Below, one piece after another: positions 17,771 to 26,628 of a DNA stretch of 43,643 nt. The position numbers were made by a program, and so were the translations under genes. The notes beneath the pieces were generated by a model, which saw only the letters and a list, made by a program, of their open reading frames with translations, searched no databases and was not told the origin of the DNA. The first letter of the stretch is position 1, and each line of letters starts with the position of its first letter. This stretch comes from Candidatus Aphodousia faecipullorum (GTDB lineage: Bacteria > Pseudomonadota > Gammaproteobacteria > Burkholderiales > Burkholderiaceae_F), in assembly GCA_018714205.1 (NCBI GenBank), contig DVNR01000083.1:1-43643 (forward strand), read 5' to 3'.

Positions 17771-18432
17771 GGCCTGTCTCCCAGTTGGGCGAGCGCTGAT
17801 TGAAGAGTCCGAAGCGCTTCCTCTCGCTCAGAGTCGTCTAGGGCGGAATTCGACGTGTTTTGGATTTCATCGATAAGGGCTTCGATCGCGAATCGAAGCG
17901 TTACATCGCCTCGGGCGGTCAAATCAAAGCGGGCGCCGGATCGGGCTGGGCTTTCACGCGTCAAGATGAGCCGGGGAACGTCAGTCACCGCAGCGTTTTC
18001 AAATCGCTTCGGATCCAGTTTCACGGCCACCCCCGTTTTAACAAGGGGTTTGAAATCGGAAAGGTGGCGGGCTAGAAAGCCTTGACCGAATTTCTGCAAT
18101 TGGGTTTGCGACTTTTCTGTGGGTTGATGATCTTCGGGTTCAGTGCCGACTCCTCGAAAAACCAAAGCGATGCCGGCCGCTTGGGCGTCTGTCGCCAATC
18201 GCATGAGGCTCGCCTCAGGCATTGAAAAAGAGACCGCGGCCCAAAGTGTCCAATGAGCTCGTTGTGGGTTGGGCAACGTTTCAAGGAACGCTTGAGCGTT
18301 TTCGACTTTGGAAAGAACCTCATCAGGCGAGACAAGGGTTGAGTCCATGGCCCATAATGAGTTGAGACTAGTTAAGCCGAAGAACCCGAGCATCATGGGA
18401 ATTTTAAAAAAGGTTGTTTGAAGTGATCTCAT
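17767..18432 (-). CDS. trbC: TrbC, F-type pilus assembly protein
   Basis: Periplasmic 221-residue protein (F TrbC about 212) needed for pilus assembly. Signal sequence near residues 1-28. The core signature AAVSFSMPEASLMRLATDA followed by AGIALVFRGV (about 66-96) is the thioredoxin-like TrbC_Ftype pattern, and VTDVPRLIL follows later. It sits in the usual place between traU and traN, with 4-nt overlaps on both sides. Confidence 0.9.
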   Translation of the reverse strand: MRSLQTTFFKIPMMLGFFGLTSLNSLWAMDSTLVSPDEVLSKVENAQAFLETLPNPQRAHWTLWAAVSFSMPEASLMRLATDAQAAGIALVFRGVGTEPEDHQPTEKSQTQLQKFGQGFLARHLSDFKPLVKTGVAVKLDPKRFENAAVTDVPRLILTRESPARSGARFDLTARGDVTLRFAIEALIDEIQNTSNSALDDSEREEALRTLQSALAQLGDRP

Positions 18433-19472
18433 AACTCACGCCCCGATTGAGGTTTTGCCGCATCTACCAATCGAGCGCCTTGACAGCAGTCGCGTCGTCG
18501 CCAAATGAGGTAGGCCGCGTCTTCGCCCTTGGCGATTGGCGTTAGACCGCCCAATGAATCGACCGCGGTGCTCGCGCCAAAAGCTCGACAGCATTGCCCT
18601 TGCGTTTTGCAAGTGGGATAAAGCATTTGCGTGCGATAGACGTTTTTACTCATCACCATTTCAAATTGCGGTCCGCATTGACCGTCTTTGCCCCACTGGC
18701 GCCATAGGAGCCCCTCACGGTGCAATTTGAGCGTGAAGCGCTGAGTGAGAAGGCTGAAAGCCTGCTCATCGGTGATGTGGGCGTTGACCCAGCCGGTGAG
18801 CGGAAAGAGGCTTCCGGCGCAGCCCGCGCACCAATAAAGGTCATTGATCGGCAAATGCGTGGTGGCGGCTACACAGTCAAGGCTGCAGGCGCCAATCGCG
18901 GTGGGATTGGCAAAAAGCGTGACATCGGGATTAAGCAAAAAACTGCTTGTCGAGTCATCCCATAGGGGATCAAGCTCAGTCATATAAGCGACATCCCAAG
19001 CGGATTGCTCAAGGCAGGCGGTATCCAACAGGATTTCCAACAGGTAAAGCCAGGGGGTGTGATACCAGTGCACTTGGTAAAAGCTCGTTCGGTGACTGCG
19101 CTCTTTGGGATTGGGCGTCCTGCCGTGCGCAGGCGCGAACGTTCTGTCGCCCAAGGAGATGCCGCCTAGGCTCGGAAAGCAAAAGGGCTCTCGAACAATC
19201 TCCACGGTTCGAATCGGTTCCCAGAAACCGAGATTCATGCCAAGGGTGATGTCAGCTTCGCCCGAGCAGGCGCATAGGGCGTCGGCATCGGTTTCAACGT
19301 CCGGGAAGGGCCCGGTTTGAAAGGAAAGGTTGTTTCCGATCGTGATCGGAAACAAACACTCCCAACAAACATCGGTCACGGGATTGATGACGCGACCCGA
19401 GCAGCTTGCTTCAACACTTAAAGTGACACTCAAAAGAATTGATAAAAGAAAGCTCTGAACTTTTTGACTCAT
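18429..19472 (-). CDS. traU: TraU, F-type conjugation protein
   Basis: Periplasmic Cys-rich protein of 347 residues (F about 330) required for DNA transfer more than for pilus formation. After a signal peptide the conserved CSGRVINPVTDVCWECLFPI opening is clear, followed by CACSG, GFWEPIRTVEIVREPFCFPSL with the spacing of the family, YQVHWYHTPWLYLLE, and C-terminal QMLYPTCKTQGQCCRAFG. Overlaps traW and trbC by 4 nt each. Confidence 0.95.
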   Translation of the reverse strand: MSQKVQSFLLSILLSVTLSVEASCSGRVINPVTDVCWECLFPITIGNNLSFQTGPFPDVETDADALCACSGEADITLGMNLGFWEPIRTVEIVREPFCFPSLGGISLGDRTFAPAHGRTPNPKERSHRTSFYQVHWYHTPWLYLLEILLDTACLEQSAWDVAYMTELDPLWDDSTSSFLLNPDVTLFANPTAIGACSLDCVAATTHLPINDLYWCAGCAGSLFPLTGWVNAHITDEQAFSLLTQRFTLKLHREGLLWRQWGKDGQCGPQFEMVMSKNVYRTQMLYPTCKTQGQCCRAFGASTAVDSLGGLTPIAKGEDAAYLIWRRRDCCQGARLVDAAKPQSGREL

Positions 19473-20083
19473 AACGGTCCTTGGGGAGTTTGAGTGACCA
19501 GTGGCAAAAGGGCTTCGGTTGATCCGGTTTTGACCTCAATTGTTTGGGCGGTGAACGTCACCCATGCCGGCAGTTCATGAATCTGAAGGCGTTGAATCAA
19601 GACGCCTTTTTGGTCAAACCAGACTCGGGTTTGAAGCGCTTCTTGAAGCGCCGCGATTGATCCGTTTACCGCGATCACTCGTCCTTGAGGCAGGGGGTGG
19701 CGCAGGATGAAGCTTCGCGCGAGATCAATGTCGGCGTTTTCTTCACCGTCAACAAAAAGCCAATCCCGTCGATAAGCGGCATCTATGGATGCGCTAACCC
19801 ATTCAGAAACGGGTTCTTTTCTGACGGTCAAGCAAGTGGCGCGAGGTAGCGCACGCCCCTCAGGATTTTGAAGCAAGGCTTTAAAACGATCTTTCGCTAT
19901 TGAGAGCCGCTTTTGCGTTTCCTTTTCGCTTTCTGCAGCGTGTTTTTGAAGAAGGGCGAGAATATCCGGCTCGATTACCGGGTAAACGGGACCGAGGGCT
20001 TCGGGGATTGCTTTAGCCTGCGCATGGGAAAAGAGAACGCCCAGCAAAATAAGCGGCGTGAGGGTTTTGAAATTAAATGGCAT
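19469..20083 (-). CDS. traW: TraW, F-type pilus assembly protein
   Basis: Periplasmic 204-residue protein (F about 210) with signal peptide ending near HAQAKA. GPVYPVIEPDILALLQ is the TraW signature, and WLFVDGEENADIDLA, FILRHPLPQGRVIAVNG and RVWFDQKGVLIQRLQI follow the family order. TraW partners TrbC and TraU in pilus assembly. Starts 28 nt after the peptidase gene, overlaps traU by 4 nt. Confidence 0.92.
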   Translation of the reverse strand: MPFNFKTLTPLILLGVLFSHAQAKAIPEALGPVYPVIEPDILALLQKHAAESEKETQKRLSIAKDRFKALLQNPEGRALPRATCLTVRKEPVSEWVSASIDAAYRRDWLFVDGEENADIDLARSFILRHPLPQGRVIAVNGSIAALQEALQTRVWFDQKGVLIQRLQIHELPAWVTFTAQTIEVKTGSTEALLPLVTQTPQGPL

Positions 20084-20111
20084 GGTCTTGGTTCATTGTT
20101 GACGCGATGCT

Positions 20112-20672
20112 TTAAAAAAGCTCAATGGCTTCTCCGACAATCTGGGTCACATGAATCAATCCGCATTTTTCATAGCGGCTGTCCAGGCTATCGGGGTGCG
20201 GCGCATGTGCGTAATAGTGGTTTTCGGGAATGATCCCCGTGGGGCCGGGAGTAAGCGACCGGCCGCTTTTTGAGCGGCTTTTCATAACAGAAAGCTTTAG
20301 ATTGTTGATGAAAACCCAGGATCGGTTGTGCGAGATTCGGTCGCCCGCAACGCCTGCGACTTCCTTGATCACGGTGGTGCCTTTGGGAATCGGAGCGTCT
20401 GCCGCCCAGCGAAACGCGATAAGCGTTCCCCGAGGGTAAGGGGAGGAGTCCTTGAGCTTGATGAGATAGAGGTGTCCCGAAAGACTGTCTGTCACATTGA
20501 GCGCCAATCGATATTGGGATGAAAACGCCGCCCAGCCCAAGGCAAGCCCGATGCCTAACGCCATCAAACTCAAACGACGCGAATAAGACGTTCTTTCCCA
20601 GTGGCTCAATGCCTCTTGGCGCATCTGCTTAAGATTTTTCTTCATGAGCGACTTTAAGCGCAGAGTGATCAT
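20112..20672 (-). CDS. S26-family signal peptidase of the transfer system (TrhF/TraF-plasmid type)
   Basis: Inner-membrane serine peptidase of family S26 (186 residues), with one membrane helix at about 33-52. The catalytic Ser is probably Ser63 in NVTDSLSGHLYLIK, and the general base Lys103 in VIKEVAGVAGDRI; the late box HPDSLDSRYEKCGLI is the usual substrate-binding end. Equivalent genes (trhF, trsF, traF of other plasmids) mature the pilin or other tra proteins. Overlaps trbI by 4 nt. Confidence 0.88.
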   Translation of the reverse strand: MITLRLKSLMKKNLKQMRQEALSHWERTSYSRRLSLMALGIGLALGWAAFSSQYRLALNVTDSLSGHLYLIKLKDSSPYPRGTLIAFRWAADAPIPKGTTVIKEVAGVAGDRISHNRSWVFINNLKLSVMKSRSKSGRSLTPGPTGIIPENHYYAHAPHPDSLDSRYEKCGLIHVTQIVGEAIELF

Positions 20673-21127
20673 GACGAGGCCCCCTTCTCGTTGAAAAGGT
20701 CTCGCAAGAGCGCTTTACGCTCTTTTTCGTAATCGGCTTTATCCAAACGCAGGATTGAAAGGACGACCGGTGTGAGGTCCGTTATCGGTTGCGAGTGACC
20801 GCTTAAAACGCCGCGAGCCTCAAGCACAAGTTGAGGTTTTTCGGACTCGGGTAGCTTCTCAATGGCTTGGTCAACGGCCACATGAAGCGTTTTGTCAAAA
20901 TGCTTTGCTTCGGTTTCAATTCGCTTCATGGTTGAAGTGTCGCCTGAATTTTCCCGGATGACGTGAAGCCATTTCATTTTTTGCCGATCCAAAATCCGTT
21001 GCGTGTCCAAGACGGCGACGGTCAGGATGGGGCGTGGCTTAAGTAGCGTCGTGGCTAGGGTGTAGCCACTCATTAATAAAGCGGCAGTCGTCACGATCGG
21101 AATAAGGGATTTTTCAAAGTGTTTCAT
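20669..21127 (-). CDS. trbI: TrbI, F-type conjugation protein
   Basis: A 152-residue inner-membrane-anchored protein (F TrbI 128) with one N-terminal helix (about 8-27) and a periplasmic coiled region. The stretch LTVAVLDTQRIL fits the TrbI_Ftype pattern, and the position before the S26 peptidase and traW is the normal one. In F it affects pilus length or retraction. Confidence 0.8.
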   Translation of the reverse strand: MKHFEKSLIPIVTTAALLMSGYTLATTLLKPRPILTVAVLDTQRILDRQKMKWLHVIRENSGDTSTMKRIETEAKHFDKTLHVAVDQAIEKLPESEKPQLVLEARGVLSGHSQPITDLTPVVLSILRLDKADYEKERKALLRDLFNEKGASS

Positions 21128-21147
21128 GGGGTAGACGCATTCAAAAA

Positions 21148-21420
21148 TCAGGACTTTTTCAAAATGGATCGAAGCGCGTGGGTGTAGCGCTTATCGTGCT
21201 GAAGGCTCACCTGTAGATAAGGCGAGGCCTTTTGCGCGTGACGCGCTTCACGACGCTTGGCGTTGGTTTCGGCCGCCGACAGGCGTTTTGTTTGCACACC
21301 GATGGCAGAGGCGATCAGGTCGCGATACGGGTCGAACACTTCAAACCAGTTGGCGCCGGCGGGCATCGGGTTATTGATCACTAAAGGTTCGGCCTCGGGT
21401 GAGGATTTTTCGTTTGTCAT
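21148..21420 (-). CDS. Small conserved-position tra protein of unknown function
   Basis: A 90-residue protein overlapping the traC stop by 4 nt (ATGA), so translationally coupled. It has no signal peptide or membrane helix; the composition is polar with the pattern NWFEVFDPYRDLIASAIG in the middle and a basic C-terminus (LRSILKKS). No family recognised. Its coupling to traC suggests a cytoplasmic partner of that ATPase. Confidence 0.7.
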   Translation of the reverse strand: MTNEKSSPEAEPLVINNPMPAGANWFEVFDPYRDLIASAIGVQTKRLSAAETNAKRREARHAQKASPYLQVSLQHDKRYTHALRSILKKS

Positions 21421-24095
21421 GATGAGGTTCGCTTTTCGGACTCAATGAGTCGGGCAATGGATTGGGTTAATGTCAAACCTTGGGAGAGCCCCTCTTCAAT
21501 TCGGGCGACGTCGTGCGCATGGGTTGAATACAAAAGCCTTGAGAACGGATCGAAACGAATTTGCAAAACGGCGGGCACCGTCTGAGGCGCAGAAAACAAG
21601 CACTCGGCGTACTCGTCGGCTTGCAGCCGAAGCGACTTCATCGCCTGCCATTCCCAGTCGGAGACCGTAAGCTTTTTCTCGCGTTTTAAAAAGTCCAGTG
21701 ACTCCGGCTTTTGACGCAACATGAATCGGATGTCGGCGTTTTCAAGCGCCGCTTGCGCTGTCGGATTCCTGTAATAATCGGCAAAGGATTGCGTGATCGT
21801 GATAAAACTCGCGTTTTGCTTTCTAGCCCGCCGATAGCCGTTTTCAATAAAGCTCGCGGCATGTTTGTGCGAGAGCAGATCCCACGCTTCATCAATCACA
21901 ACCATTTTGCGAATGTGTTTGTCGCCAGCTGTCAAATCCTGCGTGATCAAAAAGATCAGGCACAAAAGCACCACGCTTTGCAGGCTCTTTCGGCTTTTGA
22001 GCCCTTCTAACTCCAAGACGATGAAATTGGACGTGAAGTTCACGCTCGAAGTTCCGCAAAAGTAGTGCCCGTAGACGCCTTCGCGGCTGTAGGGCGACAA
22101 CTGAACCGCCAGGTCCTGAATGCGGGGATCAGGGGATCCGGTCCTATCCTCCGGGGCTGCGAATCCCGTTTTGAGGCTATCAACCAAATCGGTGATTTCG
22201 GGTGTTTTTCCCGAGCGCCGAGCTTCATTGAGACAATGCAAGACGTGCGTTTGCAGCACGCTGAAAAGAAAGTCGCTCAAGCCATCGTTGGGGCTTGCCA
22301 TTTCCACAAGAATAGGCATCAAAAAGCCCATGTCCTCTTTGATGTCCCTAACCAGTTCAAACGGGTTGATGACTAAGTGTGTCTCGGGCGCGTACTCGAT
22401 CCATTGACCGCCCAAAAGCGTCGCGAGCTTTTTATATGATTCACCCACGTCGATTACGTAAGTGATGCCGGCAGTGCCGAGGTTGCCGGTGATGAGATCG
22501 TTGGTGAGCGCGCTTTTGCCTGCTCCCGATGCGCCGACAATGACGGCGTTGAAATTGCCGGCATTGGAAAAAAGGTCAATCGGAGTGATCTGCCCGTGCC
22601 GCCCCGTGGTCAAAAGAAGCGGCGTGATCGTCTCTTCGTGGTCGCGAGGACCGGTGCCGAAGGGCTCGGCGATCAAGGGAGCGAGGCTTGCGACGCTTGT
22701 GAGGGTCTTCGTTGAAGATCGCATCGCGCGCTTTAAGTCCTCGGCCATCAGAGGACCCGATATCATCGGCAAGCTCGACAAAAAGCTCTGCAAATGCATG
22801 CGGGTATCGGCGACCAGATCCAGGTGAGCGCTTTTGAAAACCGCTTTAGCCGCTTGAAGCGCGTCAAGCGCTGTCTCTTTTTCAGCAAATAAAAGCACTT
22901 GGTGCGTCATGCGGCAAAGACCGCCGCCCTTGGCGTATTCCTCGGTGACAATCCGATAGTCTTGCGCCCGTCGCTTCAAATAGGGAACGTAATGCGCCAC
23001 TTCGCTTTCGGCGATTTGCTGAGCACGAGCCGCCATGAGTGTGGCGTGAGACTTTGTTTTTTCAAAGTCCGGCATGTTGACAATCGCTGTGATGAGAAAG
23101 GGGCAGGGAATGTCTTCTTGAGCCGAACCGATCCAGTTTGAAGTCAACGCCAAGGCGTAGTCCGTGGGGTAGCTTCGAACGCTTAAACCGAGCGCTGCGA
23201 TTTCGGGCGAGTCGTCCTTTGGTGTTTGGGAAAAGGTCAAGCCGCTTTCAGTGACCGTGATCCGGGTATCGGGATCGCATACTTGGTGAGCGAGCGGCTC
23301 CAAAGGATTGCCTGTCCGATATTGCGGCGCCTCGTACAGAAACTTCTGGGGATTAAGAAGCGTTGAGAGCGTTTCAATGAGATCGCCGCCGCCCCATGTG
23401 CGCGAATAAAGCGAATAAGTTTTTAGCGTCGCAATATGACGTTCACGAAGGGCTTTGGCTTTCTCAATCAACAGGTCAAGCGCGAAGTCACGCTTGTCGC
23501 CTGTTCGGCGTGTCAATGGGATGACAACGGCGAGCCACCCCCTGAAGTGCCTCACACGAAAGTTTGATCCGGCGCTTAAAGGATGGCGGGCGCCTTGAGC
23601 TAAATACCGCGCTCTGGCGTCGGCTAATGCGTAAAGCGTCGAGGCTTGCGCTTTTCGCGCTTTCTCAGAAACGGTGTTTTCAGAAAAAATCGCGGGCGGC
23701 GTGCGGCTGGCCACATAAGCCCGTGTCGCGCCTTTAATGTCGCCGGTGGCAAAAAGCGAAACCTGAAGACCGGTGCCCGCCGGCAAATCCGGGGCGAAAA
23801 GCGCCGTGAGATGTTCGGCCATGGCCGGCGTCGCGCCCGTTTGCGGGATGATCTCCAGCACGTATCCGACGCCTTCGAGTTCGGTCCCGGTGGCGTTGTC
23901 GATCGTGAAAAGACCGGGTTCGATTTCATAGCCGTAGGGAAGCAGTCCGCTCATTCGGTCCAGAATCGGACCTTTGCCCCGTTCGTAGGGGAGGCTTCCG
24001 GTTCGATCCTCAACGTTGCTTTGAAGATCTTGAAAAAATGGTCGAAAGCCCGCGCTTAAGCGATTTTTCAGGTGTTTGAATGGGTATTTGATCAT
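21417..24095 (-). CDS. traC: TraC, T4SS ATPase (VirB4 family)
   Basis: Cytoplasmic ATPase that powers pilus assembly at the inner membrane, 892 residues (F TraC 875). Walker A GASGAGKSALTND lies near residues 516-528 and Walker B MVVIDEAWDLL near 735, followed by ARKQNASFITITQSFADYY, all typical of the VirB4/TraC fold. The N-terminal half has the TraC-type domain (LPYERGKGPILDRMSGLLPYG within it is not the nucleotide site). Both ATP-binding motifs look intact, in contrast to the TraD-like protein. Starts 9 nt after traV. Confidence 0.96.
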   Translation of the reverse strand: MIKYPFKHLKNRLSAGFRPFFQDLQSNVEDRTGSLPYERGKGPILDRMSGLLPYGYEIEPGLFTIDNATGTELEGVGYVLEIIPQTGATPAMAEHLTALFAPDLPAGTGLQVSLFATGDIKGATRAYVASRTPPAIFSENTVSEKARKAQASTLYALADARARYLAQGARHPLSAGSNFRVRHFRGWLAVVIPLTRRTGDKRDFALDLLIEKAKALRERHIATLKTYSLYSRTWGGGDLIETLSTLLNPQKFLYEAPQYRTGNPLEPLAHQVCDPDTRITVTESGLTFSQTPKDDSPEIAALGLSVRSYPTDYALALTSNWIGSAQEDIPCPFLITAIVNMPDFEKTKSHATLMAARAQQIAESEVAHYVPYLKRRAQDYRIVTEEYAKGGGLCRMTHQVLLFAEKETALDALQAAKAVFKSAHLDLVADTRMHLQSFLSSLPMISGPLMAEDLKRAMRSSTKTLTSVASLAPLIAEPFGTGPRDHEETITPLLLTTGRHGQITPIDLFSNAGNFNAVIVGASGAGKSALTNDLITGNLGTAGITYVIDVGESYKKLATLLGGQWIEYAPETHLVINPFELVRDIKEDMGFLMPILVEMASPNDGLSDFLFSVLQTHVLHCLNEARRSGKTPEITDLVDSLKTGFAAPEDRTGSPDPRIQDLAVQLSPYSREGVYGHYFCGTSSVNFTSNFIVLELEGLKSRKSLQSVVLLCLIFLITQDLTAGDKHIRKMVVIDEAWDLLSHKHAASFIENGYRRARKQNASFITITQSFADYYRNPTAQAALENADIRFMLRQKPESLDFLKREKKLTVSDWEWQAMKSLRLQADEYAECLFSAPQTVPAVLQIRFDPFSRLLYSTHAHDVARIEEGLSQGLTLTQSIARLIESEKRTSS

Positions 24096-24104
24096 GGTGC
24101 TTTC

Positions 24105-24542
24105 TTATTGGGTCGCCAGGGGCGTCAAATGGCGTTTTGAGTCCGACGCTTTTGTAATGCCTAGGGTTTCAGGAGCCCAACGCGCGCGGCGAACGGTTGC
24201 GAAAATCACATGCTCGGCGTGCAGATCGCCTTCTTCATCAATATAGGGCGCGACCCAAACGCGAAGAATTTCTTCCGGAGCGCGTTTTGGTGTCATCAAA
24301 GGCGTCTCAATGGCCAATCGATCCGGCACAGCGCCCTCGGTTGTGACTTGAACGCTCGTTTCATCTGCGCTGGGACGATTGAGACGGTCATGAACGCTCG
24401 ATAACGAGCCGCAATACGGATGCATTTCAACAGAACACGCGAAATCCGATTCCGCGTCTTTGAGTCCCGTGAGGTTCACGCATCCTGTGAGCAGGCTGCA
24501 AATAAGCGAAGTCGCGGTTAAAAGCGAAAGCCGAATCGACAT
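24105..24542 (-). CDS. traV: TraV, outer-membrane core lipoprotein
   Basis: VirB7-like lipoprotein of 145 residues (F 171) that forms the outer-membrane core with TraK and TraB. Lipobox LLTGC with Cys21; then FACSVEMHPYCGSLSSVHD, the two-Cys pattern of the TraV family. The C-terminal segment RVWVAPYIDEEGDLHAE is also typical. The start ATG overlaps the dsbC stop by one base (TGATG). Confidence 0.92.
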   Translation of the reverse strand: MSIRLSLLTATSLICSLLTGCVNLTGLKDAESDFACSVEMHPYCGSLSSVHDRLNRPSADETSVQVTTEGAVPDRLAIETPLMTPKRAPEEILRVWVAPYIDEEGDLHAEHVIFATVRRARWAPETLGITKASDSKRHLTPLATQ

Positions 24543-25453
24543 CAGTTGTCCTCCTTCGTTTGAGCCTTGCCGTTTGCTTTTGTCGGGTTCGTTTCATCAA
24601 GCGCTTTTAGTAGCGTTTGAGTGTCTACGGCGCCAGTTAGGCGATCACCGTTTTCTAAAAAGAGCGTGGGTGTCCCCTTGATCCCCAAAGTTCGCATAAG
24701 GGCTTCGTTTTTGAAGATCGGGGTTTCGCATTGAGAAGACGTTGCTAACGTTTCACCTTCCAACATGACGGCCTTAAACGCTTTGACGGGCTCCTTCGCG
24801 CACCAAATGCGGGCCGCCACTTCCCGAGCCTCAGGGTGAAGGGTGACCAAGGGCGACAAGAAGGTGTAGATGCGAACGTCGTTTAATTGATTGAGCGTCG
24901 CTTCCAGCTTTCGGCAGTATGGGCAAAGCGGATCGGTGAACACGTAAAGCGTGTGTTTGGGAGTGCCCTGAACCCGCTCGATCGCCTGTTCAATGGGAAG
25001 CGAGGCAACATCAATGCGTTGGGCGCGATTTTTAGCCTCAAGTGTGAGATCTTTTTGTGTTTTCATGTCAAAAAAGACGCCGCCAAAGTACCAGTAGCGA
25101 AAAAGGGTGTTTTTAAACGAGTGCTTTTCATCGTCGGTTAGCGTTGTCTTCGCCAACGCTTTTTGCAAAGCTTGCGGATCGACAAAGACGTAGGCGACAC
25201 TTGTCGCAAGAGTCACTTCAAAGAAGTTGGCGATGGGGGTTCTTCTCACCCCTCGCACCTGGCTATCCGGGTAAAGGGCGGCGAGGAGGCGAGTAAGCCG
25301 GTGGTTCTCCTCTTCGGATGACAACGTGAGGTTTTGGCTTTCTGTTTGAGTGCTCACGCGCATGGCGTCTGCGTTAGGCAGCGCAGCTGAGACGCCGACA
25401 GAAAACGAGAGTCCGATGACGGCGAGCGCCGTCGGTAAAAGGCGAAGAGTCAT
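24542..25453 (-). CDS. dsbC: DsbC-like disulfide isomerase of the transfer operon
   Basis: Periplasmic thiol:disulfide isomerase, 303 residues, with a signal peptide (to about VSAA at 24) and a thioredoxin-fold domain carrying CPYC at 177-180. The N-terminal dimerisation part is longer than in E. coli DsbC and close to the DsbC-like proteins of SXT/IncC transfer regions. It would shuffle disulfides in TraN, TraU, TraH and TraV. The cis-Pro is in IKGTPTLFLENG. Confidence 0.92.
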   Translation of the reverse strand: MTLRLLPTALAVIGLSFSVGVSAALPNADAMRVSTQTESQNLTLSSEEENHRLTRLLAALYPDSQVRGVRRTPIANFFEVTLATSVAYVFVDPQALQKALAKTTLTDDEKHSFKNTLFRYWYFGGVFFDMKTQKDLTLEAKNRAQRIDVASLPIEQAIERVQGTPKHTLYVFTDPLCPYCRKLEATLNQLNDVRIYTFLSPLVTLHPEAREVAARIWCAKEPVKAFKAVMLEGETLATSSQCETPIFKNEALMRTLGIKGTPTLFLENGDRLTGAVDTQTLLKALDETNPTKANGKAQTKEDN

Positions 25454-25461
25454 GATGTTTA

Positions 25462-26607
25462 TTAATGAGTGGCGTTTGTTGCGATGGAAGCGCTTTGTGT
25501 GATGACAATGTCAACCGTGCGGCCGGCGTCCACTTCAAGCACCGGGAAAATCTTGTCGGCAAGCTTCAAGTAGTAATCGGCGATGCGATCAAGCGCGTCT
25601 TGCATCCCGGCACCTATTCCGGCTCGCCAGGGGTTGTTCACCGAGTGCGTCACCGTACCCGCGAAATTGGTGCTGGAATCTTGCGCGGCAATGCTCACGG
25701 CTTCTCCGAGCCCAGAAAGCGTGCCGACCAGGAGGGCGTTGGCGATCGCTTGCCCCGAGCGGGTGACCACTCGGGCTTTGAGTCCCGTTTTTCCGTCTTC
25801 GCCGGTGACATAGCCCGTGAGTTTCACGTCAATGGTGTCTGCGTCATCGGTGACGCAGGATAAGCGGTCAAGCCGTACAAGCACCCGTTCGCTGCTTAAG
25901 TCGCCTGTGGCGGTCGCTGTCACAAAGCATCGCTTTAGGTCGCTGCGGTAGCGATTGGGAAGCACCGCGGAATCAGTGAGTTGCATCAATAGCGGCATAG
26001 GGTTGCCATTGGCTTGCCCTCCAGTGGGCGCTTCGACGCCATTGAGAAGCGTCGCTTTGGCGAATGTGCCGGTTAAAAGCAAATCATCGGCTTTCTTTTC
26101 TCGTGTACGGTTGGGAGAAATGGCGTTTTTGAAAGCTGATTTTTCCTCTTTGGGTTGCGGTTTGATCTCGCTGACTTTTTTAATCGTCAGGTGCGAGATG
26201 GGTGTCGTGTCTTTAACCGGCATCGAACGAGTCGTGCCCGGCGCGGCTTGGGTGATTAACGGGTCGCCCGAAAACGTTTCGTCGTAGGCCATCGCAGCGT
26301 TGGCCGATCGAGCCCGCTCTTTCATTTTTTCCTCAGCCTCACGCTTTTTGGCTTCAAGACGGAGTTCGGTTTGAAGCTTTTCTAAATCGTGCTGAAGGGT
26401 TTGGATTTGGCTGCCGTAGGTCGTGGTGAAGTGTTCCTCGGTAAGCGCCTCATCATTAAAGCGAATTTCGGTTTTAGGCGTTTCTTTCGCCTTGGGCTTG
26501 GGATCGGCACCCGCCCAGGCGACAATCAACGCGAGGCCAACAAGCCCCGAGAACCCAACGCCCAATAGCACCCATTGTCTGGCTCGAGTCGATAGTTTCA
26601 CAGCCAT
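25462..26607 (-). CDS. traB: TraB, T4SS core complex protein (VirB10 family)
   Basis: Spans from the inner membrane to the outer-membrane core. 381 residues (F 475). One membrane helix (about 13-32), a coiled coil at about 55-98 (LQHDLEKLQTELRLEAKKRE), a Pro/Lys linker, then the VirB10-like beta-barrel domain with GTFAKATLLNGVEAPTGGQ, AVLPNRYRSDLKRCFV and SCV near 245. The C-terminal part ALLVGTLSGLGEAVSIAA fits the outer-membrane helix region. Lies 8 nt before dsbC and 21 nt after traK. Confidence 0.94.
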   Translation of the reverse strand: MAVKLSTRARQWVLLGVGFSGLVGLALIVAWAGADPKPKAKETPKTEIRFNDEALTEEHFTTTYGSQIQTLQHDLEKLQTELRLEAKKREAEEKMKERARSANAAMAYDETFSGDPLITQAAPGTTRSMPVKDTTPISHLTIKKVSEIKPQPKEEKSAFKNAISPNRTREKKADDLLLTGTFAKATLLNGVEAPTGGQANGNPMPLLMQLTDSAVLPNRYRSDLKRCFVTATATGDLSSERVLVRLDRLSCVTDDADTIDVKLTGYVTGEDGKTGLKARVVTRSGQAIANALLVGTLSGLGEAVSIAAQDSSTNFAGTVTHSVNNPWRAGIGAGMQDALDRIADYYLKLADKIFPVLEVDAGRTVDIVITQSASIATNATH

Positions 26608-26628
26608 CGTCTTTTTCTCCTATTCGAG

